A DNA stretch of 8,399 nucleotides. Source: an uncultured Bacillota bacterium (GTDB lineage Bacteria > Bacillota > Sulfobacillia > UBA995 > UBA9673). Below, piece after piece: positions 5,808 to 8,399 of the stretch. The notes beneath the pieces are model-generated. The model did no database searches. It was not told where the DNA came from and saw nothing but the letters and a program-made list of their open reading frames with translations. The translations under genes were made by a program, and so were the position numbers. Every line of letters starts with the position of its first letter. Positions within the stretch are counted from its first letter, which is position 1. The DNA lies in NCBI GenBank assembly GCA_937863905.1, contig CALMHV010000074.1, forward strand, positions 1 through 8,399. Direction: 5' to 3'.

Positions 5808-6359
5808 ATGCGGCGTCGCGGTGAGGTCGCCGGCCTGCCGGTAGTCGTCGTGGATTCCGGGCGAGCCGTCGGTCGGGTCAAGGACGTGGTCTTCGACCTC
5901 GGCCAAGGACGGCTCAGCGGGTTCATCGTCGTCTCTCGCGGTAGCCGGGCCTTCCTGCCCTTCGAACAGGTCCACAGTCTCGGAGCGAGCGCCGTCACCA
6001 TTGGGGCGGAGGCCGTCCTCGTCCCGTCGTTCCCCGCCCCGGCCGGGGCGTCGCCTGTCGGCAAGAGCGTCCTGACCCGCGAGGGCCAGCTTCTCGGGAC
6101 CATCGACGACGTGCTCTTCGACCCGGAGAGCGGGGCCGTCTGGGGGTACCAGGTGACCGCCGGTTTCATCAGCGATTTCGTAGAGGGCAAGAAGGCCGTC
6201 GTCCTGACCGAAGAGATTGTCGAGGGTCCGGATTCCGTTGTCGTCGGCGACGCCGGCGACGTGCGTGAGCCCGGAGACCCCGACGGGTCCGCGGTCACGA
6301 TGACCGCGACTGAGCCCACGGCGCCCGAAGCGACCGGACAGGGAGGTCCGCAGGAGTGA
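5808..6359 (+). CDS. Double PRC-barrel domain protein (YrrD-like)
   Basis: This is a 183-residue soluble protein with two PRC-barrel domains. The first (about 4-72) has GLPVVVVDSGRAVGRVKDVVFD, and the second (about 83-150) has GKSVLTREGQLLGTIDDVLFD; the two repeats align with each other. Acidic/polar residues 151-183 look disordered. PRC barrels mediate protein or RNA contacts (RimM, photosynthetic reaction centre H subunit). The role of this group is unknown. Bacillus yrrD is a PRC-barrel gene in the same chromosomal neighbourhood, which supports orthology. The ATG start has GGGGAGG (5797-5802 region) about 5 bases upstream. A weak promoter is possible (TTTTCC 5759-5764, 17 bp, GATACT 5782-5787). 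Its stop overlaps the next start. Confidence 0.85.
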   Translation: MRRRGEVAGLPVVVVDSGRAVGRVKDVVFDLGQGRLSGFIVVSRGSRAFLPFEQVHSLGASAVTIGAEAVLVPSFPAPAGASPVGKSVLTREGQLLGTIDDVLFDPESGAVWGYQVTAGFISDFVEGKKAVVLTEEIVEGPDSVVVGDAGDVREPGDPDGSAVTMTATEPTAPEATGQGGPQE

Positions 6360-6547
6360 TCTGTCCTTCCTGTGGCTCAAGGCAAGTCGGGTACCTGCCG
6401 GGCAACCGGTTCTACTGCTGGGGGTGCTTCGTCCAGTTCGTGATTGGGGACACTAGGATCGAGGTCTATGAGGTCGACGAGGACGGGACACTGGTCTCCG
6501 TGAACCGAGCCGTACCGGAGTCCATGACCGCCACGCCGGGGAGGTGA
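6356..6547 (+). CDS. Zinc-ribbon miniprotein of unknown function
   Basis: This 63-residue protein has two CxxC knuckles: Cys3/Cys6 in CPSC and Cys21/Cys24 in CWGC. Such a pair normally binds one zinc ion. The middle is FYCWGCFVQFVIGDTRIEVYEVDEDG (20-45), a probable beta sheet, and the C-terminus is polar. It starts at GTG 6356, overlapping the stop of the PRC-barrel gene by 4 bp (GTGA), with GGGAGG and AGGA upstream. This indicates translational coupling. It could be a nucleic-acid or protein-binding accessory factor to its partner; nothing in the sequence defines the function. The coupled start, four ordered cysteines and good ribosome binding site make it a real gene. Confidence 0.8.
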   Translation: MICPSCGSRQVGYLPGNRFYCWGCFVQFVIGDTRIEVYEVDEDGTLVSVNRAVPESMTATPGR

Positions 6548-6551
6548 GCCG

Positions 6552-6743
6552 TTGGCCAGAGGGTTTTGGCGCGGGGTGATTGCCGGAGGCATCATCGGGG
6601 GACTTGTCGGGGTATTCCTGGCTCCATCCATGAGGCCCGAGTTCCGGGAGCGCGTGATGCAACGAGGCCGCGACATGCGGAAGAAGGCGGAGCATCTTGT
6701 CCGTCGCGCGCAGGACGAAGTCGATGAGGTGCACGTGCGGTGA
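6552..6743 (+). CDS. YtxH-like small membrane protein
   Basis: This 63-residue protein has one N-terminal membrane helix (GVIAGGIIGGLVGVFLAPS, about 8-26) rich in glycine zippers, then a charged amphipathic helix (27-63, R/E/K/D-rich). This is the YtxH/gas-vesicle-GvpP-like pattern. In Bacillus, YtxH-type proteins are general stress proteins of unclear mechanism. The start is TTG 6552 with GGGGAGGTGAG (6538-6546 region) 5-6 bases upstream, 4 bp after the previous stop. MARGFWRG gives a basic flank placing the C-terminal helix in the cytoplasm or along the membrane. No catalytic residues are visible. It lies within the run of small genes leading to the permease. Confidence 0.75.
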   Translation: MARGFWRGVIAGGIIGGLVGVFLAPSMRPEFRERVMQRGRDMRKKAEHLVRRAQDEVDEVHVR

Positions 6744-6823
6744 GGCGGTGAAGCCCGCCACCGGCCGCTAAGGCCAGGGGGGAAGAGGCGATAGCTGACC
6801 GGCGGATCAGGGTAGCCACTCTT
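6744..6823 (+). promoter_or_regulatory. Translation-initiation region of the AI-2E-family gene
   Basis: The 80 bases between the YtxH-like stop and the first canonical start (GTG 6824) hold a hairpin, GGCGG (6744-6748) with CCGCC (6755-6759). They also hold a strong Shine-Dalgarno-like AGGGGGG (6776-6782). That element is 8 bases from an in-frame ATA (6791) but 41 bases from GTG 6824. GTG 6824 itself has only AGGG (6809-6812). The reading frame is open from 6752, with no ATG, GTG, TTG or CTG before 6824. Confidence 0.45.
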
Positions 6824-7825
6824 GTGGTCCTGGCCGCCGGTCTCGTCTATCTGGGTTTCGCCGTCCGGGCGGTCTTGGCGCCGTTCGTCTTGGCGATGGC
6901 GGTCGCCTTCCTGCTGGAACCCCCGGTTCGCTTCCTGGAGGGGCGCCGACTGCCCCGTCTTTCAGCCATCCTCCTGGTGTACCTCGGGGTCGCGGCTGTG
7001 GTGGTCCTGGTCCTCTTCTGGCTCATCCCCATTTTCGTACAACAATTGACGATTCTGGCCGATACTTTGCCGACGTTCGTCTCACAGGTCCAGGGTCTCA
7101 TCCTCCAGGTCCAGACCCGGTACACCGAGGCCGGCCTGCCGCCCCAGGTCCGGGCTGTCCTCGACCAGGCCATCGCCCGGGCCGAAACGGGCCTCCTCAC
7201 CTTCATCCAGGCCGTCCTCTCGGGCATCTTCGGGGCCGTGTCGGCGGTGGTCACCCTCATCCTCGCTCCGTTCCTGGCGTTCTACATGCTCCGCGACCGC
7301 GAGTCCATCCGGCGGTGGGTCCTGGCGGTCCTGCCGGTGAACAGCCGGGGCGACACGCTCCTGGCCCTGGCCGAGATGAACCGGGTCGCGGCCGGGTTCG
7401 TCCGGGGGCAGCTTCTGGTGGCCCTCATCGTCGGCGGCCTCGTCGGACTCGTCACCTACGCCCTAGGCCTGCCGTTCTCGGCCATCTTGGGTTTCATCGC
7501 CGGAGTGACGAACATCATCCCGTATTTCGGCCCGGTCATCGGCGCCGTGCCGGCGGTGGCTCTGGCCCTCCTGGTGAGTCCGCTCCTGGCCCTGGAGACG
7601 GTCTTGGCCCTGTTCCTGGTCCAGCAGGTCGACAGCATTTTCCTAACCCCGCGCATCGTTGGCGGAAGCGTCGGGCTTCACCCGCTGGTGGTCATCTTCT
7701 CCTTGCTGGCCGGGGCGAAGCTGTTCGGCATCGTCGGGATGCTCCTGGGCGTCCCGCTGGTGGCCCTGGGCAACGTGTTCTTGCGGCATCTCCTCGCCCG
7801 CCTCGTGTCCGATTGGAGCAGGTAG
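6824..7825 (+). CDS. AI-2E-family (UPF0118) membrane permease
   Basis: This polytopic inner-membrane protein belongs to the family of Bacillus YrrI and E. coli TqsA/PerM. Some members export autoinducer-2; others have unrelated or unknown transport roles. The sequence shows an N-terminal hydrophobic pair (VLAAGLVYLGFAV; VLAPFVLAMAVAFLLEPPV), a helix around 47-72, a soluble segment 73-125, and a C-terminal membrane core. The core has GFVRGQLLVALIVGG (191-205), ILGFIAGVTNIIPYFGPVIG (221-240), PRIVGGSVGLHPL (276-288) and FGIVGMLLGVPLVA (301-314), all family signatures. The 333 residues may lack about 11: the frame continues upstream as ADRRIRVATL before this GTG, and a basic N-terminus is usual. 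See the finding about ATA 6791. Position after the PRC-barrel gene matches yrrI of Bacillus. Substrate is not predictable. Confidence 0.9.
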   Translation: MVLAAGLVYLGFAVRAVLAPFVLAMAVAFLLEPPVRFLEGRRLPRLSAILLVYLGVAAVVVLVLFWLIPIFVQQLTILADTLPTFVSQVQGLILQVQTRYTEAGLPPQVRAVLDQAIARAETGLLTFIQAVLSGIFGAVSAVVTLILAPFLAFYMLRDRESIRRWVLAVLPVNSRGDTLLALAEMNRVAAGFVRGQLLVALIVGGLVGLVTYALGLPFSAILGFIAGVTNIIPYFGPVIGAVPAVALALLVSPLLALETVLALFLVQQVDSIFLTPRIVGGSVGLHPLVVIFSLLAGAKLFGIVGMLLGVPLVALGNVFLRHLLARLVSDWSR

Positions 7826-7839
7826 CCGAATGGTTTCGC

Positions 7840-7869
7840 TTGACTGTACCGGGAAGGGAAAAATAGAAT
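7840..7869 (+). promoter_or_regulatory. Sigma-A-type promoter of the DUF1292 gene
   Basis: The -35 box TTGACT (7840-7845, 5 of 6) is followed by an 18-bp spacer and the -10 box TAGAAT (7864-7869, 5 of 6). It lies 14 bp after the permease stop in a locally AT-rich patch that stands out in this GC-rich window. The start would be near 7876, giving a leader of about 104 bases before GTG 7980. It uncouples the DUF1292 gene from the upstream run. Confidence 0.75.
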
Positions 7870-7875
7870 TAGGCA

Positions 7876-7979
7876 GCACGCTGGGCGCGATTGACGCGCC
7901 ACGTCGACCGGATGCCGGGTCATAGCTCCGGGCGATAACGGGCAGTATCAAGCCGTGGACGACGAAGGGAGGACGACCG
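7876..7979 (+). other. 5' leader of the DUF1292 gene
   Basis: This is the transcribed leader predicted from the promoter. It contains a hairpin GGCGCG-ATTGA-CGCGCC (7884-7900) and three spaced CCGG motifs (7908-7931) that can pair only weakly. The ribosome binding site is GAAGGGAGGA (7964-7973). I recognise no riboswitch or T-box motif. Confidence 0.35.
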
Positions 7980-8330
7980 GTGGTCGAAGACTCCGGAGAT
8001 GATGGCGACGTCATCGTTCTGACCGACGAGGACGGGAAGGACCACGAGTTCGAACTCATCGAGATTCTCGAGGTCGACGCTCGCGAGTACGCCGTGCTGG
8101 CTCCCTTGGATGGTGAGGGCGCCGAGGCAGGCGCCGAACCGGCAGACGAAGACGAAGACGAAGCCATAATCCTGCGCGTGGAGACCGACGAAAACGGCGA
8201 CCGGATTTTTTCCGACATCGAGGATGACGCCGAGTGGGAGAAGGTCGCCGAGGCCTGGGAGTCCTCTCTTGATGACGAGGACTGGGAGGAAGAGGAAGGC
8301 AACGATGACGGCGAACCGCCTCCCGGCTAG
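7980..8330 (+). CDS. yrzB: DUF1292 acidic protein (YrzB-like)
   Basis: This is a 116-residue, very acidic cytosolic protein of the DUF1292 family; its molecular role is unknown. Family features are VIVLTDEDGKDHEFELIEILEV (11-32), YAVLAPLD (37-44), EAIILRVETDENGD (61-74) and the end IEDDAEWEKVAEAWES (80-95). Residues 45-60 (AEAGAEPADEDED region) and 98-112 are low-complexity acidic stretches that lengthen it slightly beyond the usual 90-100 residues. The start is GTG with GAAGGGAGGA 6-7 bases upstream. In Bacillus, yrzB follows alaS-yrzL-yrrK; here it follows the permease directly under its own promoter. Its acidic tail makes it prone to false matches, but the central motifs are clear. Confidence 0.88.
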   Translation: MVEDSGDDGDVIVLTDEDGKDHEFELIEILEVDAREYAVLAPLDGEGAEAGAEPADEDEDEAIILRVETDENGDRIFSDIEDDAEWEKVAEAWESSLDDEDWEEEEGNDDGEPPPG

Positions 8331-8355
8331 ACGCCGGCAGACCAAGTCCGACACG

Positions 8356-8379
8356 GGCCCGCCCCGCAAGGGGCGGGCC
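8356..8379 (+). terminator. Hairpin after the DUF1292 gene, probable terminator
   Basis: A perfect 10-bp stem, GGCCCGCCCC (8356-8365) with GGGGCGGGCC (8370-8379), is capped by a GCAA tetraloop (GNRA type). It lies 25 bp after the stop codon. The following TCTCGCTGGTCTGG is T-rich but has no run, so it resembles the weak-tract hairpin at 195-229. Confidence 0.7.
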
Positions 8380-8399
8380 TCTCGCTGGTCTGGGCAACA

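Noticed and set aside
5145..6380. 411-residue minus-strand open frame spanning iscU, the terminator and the PRC-barrel gene
   Set aside because: It crosses two well-supported genes and a strong plus-strand terminator, and it shows no family signature.
7876..7979. T-box riboswitch remnant of a lost alaS gene
   Set aside because: I looked for the T-box sequence and antiterminator pattern and found neither.
1..8399. Mobile elements, CRISPR arrays, tRNA or rRNA genes
   Set aside because: No transposase or integrase motifs, no regularly spaced repeats, and no tRNA or rRNA signatures were seen on either strand.

Overview
The window is very GC-rich chromosomal DNA that best fits a high-GC member of the Bacillota (Firmicutes), probably from a spore-forming lineage. 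The evidence is gene order and gene content, not a database match. An Rrf2 regulator, cysteine desulfurase, IscU scaffold, PRC-barrel protein, AI-2E-family membrane protein and DUF1292 protein occur in the same relative order as cymR-iscS-(mnmA)-yrrD-yrrI-(alaS-yrzL-yrrK)-yrzB of Bacillus. A 6S RNA gene lies upstream, as bsrA does in Bacillus. A YlxY-like sporulation-type deacetylase homologue is also present. Strong GGAGG-type ribosome binding sites, frequent GTG/TTG starts and two clear sigma-A-type promoters agree with this.

Layout. Positions 1 to about 177 hold nearly all of a 6S RNA, whose first bases and promoter lie left of the window. A 15-bp GC-rich hairpin (195-229) follows. Next is a stand-alone low-specificity threonine aldolase (351-1397, +). 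Facing it are two minus-strand genes: a YlxY-like polysaccharide deacetylase homologue (2200-3288) and, downstream of it, a DUF421/YetF-type membrane protein (1423-2157). The convergent junction carries a perfect 18-bp palindrome.

The divergent region 3289-3496 holds a sigma-A promoter (3379-3407) with a 25-bp IscR-like inverted repeat directly downstream (3412-3436). It drives an iscR-iscS-iscU operon (3497-5696) that ends in a strong rho-independent terminator (5724-5762). IscS takes sulfur from cysteine, IscU assembles Fe-S clusters on it, and the three-cysteine Rrf2 protein probably senses cluster status and represses its own operon.

After the terminator comes a compact run of small genes: a double PRC-barrel protein, a four-cysteine zinc-ribbon miniprotein, a YtxH-like one-helix membrane protein and an AI-2E-family permease. 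The permease's start codon is unclear. A separate promoter (7840-7869) then serves an acidic DUF1292 protein, closed by a GNRA-capped hairpin (8356-8379).

The points most worth a second look are the IscU C-terminal extension with a CPSCC motif, the IscR-like autoregulatory site, the possible ATA start of the permease, loss of a metal-ligand His in the YlxY-like protein, and the absence of mnmA, alaS, ireB and ruvX from an otherwise conserved neighbourhood. I saw no mobile element, CRISPR array, tRNA or rRNA, and no clearly new defence or metabolic system.
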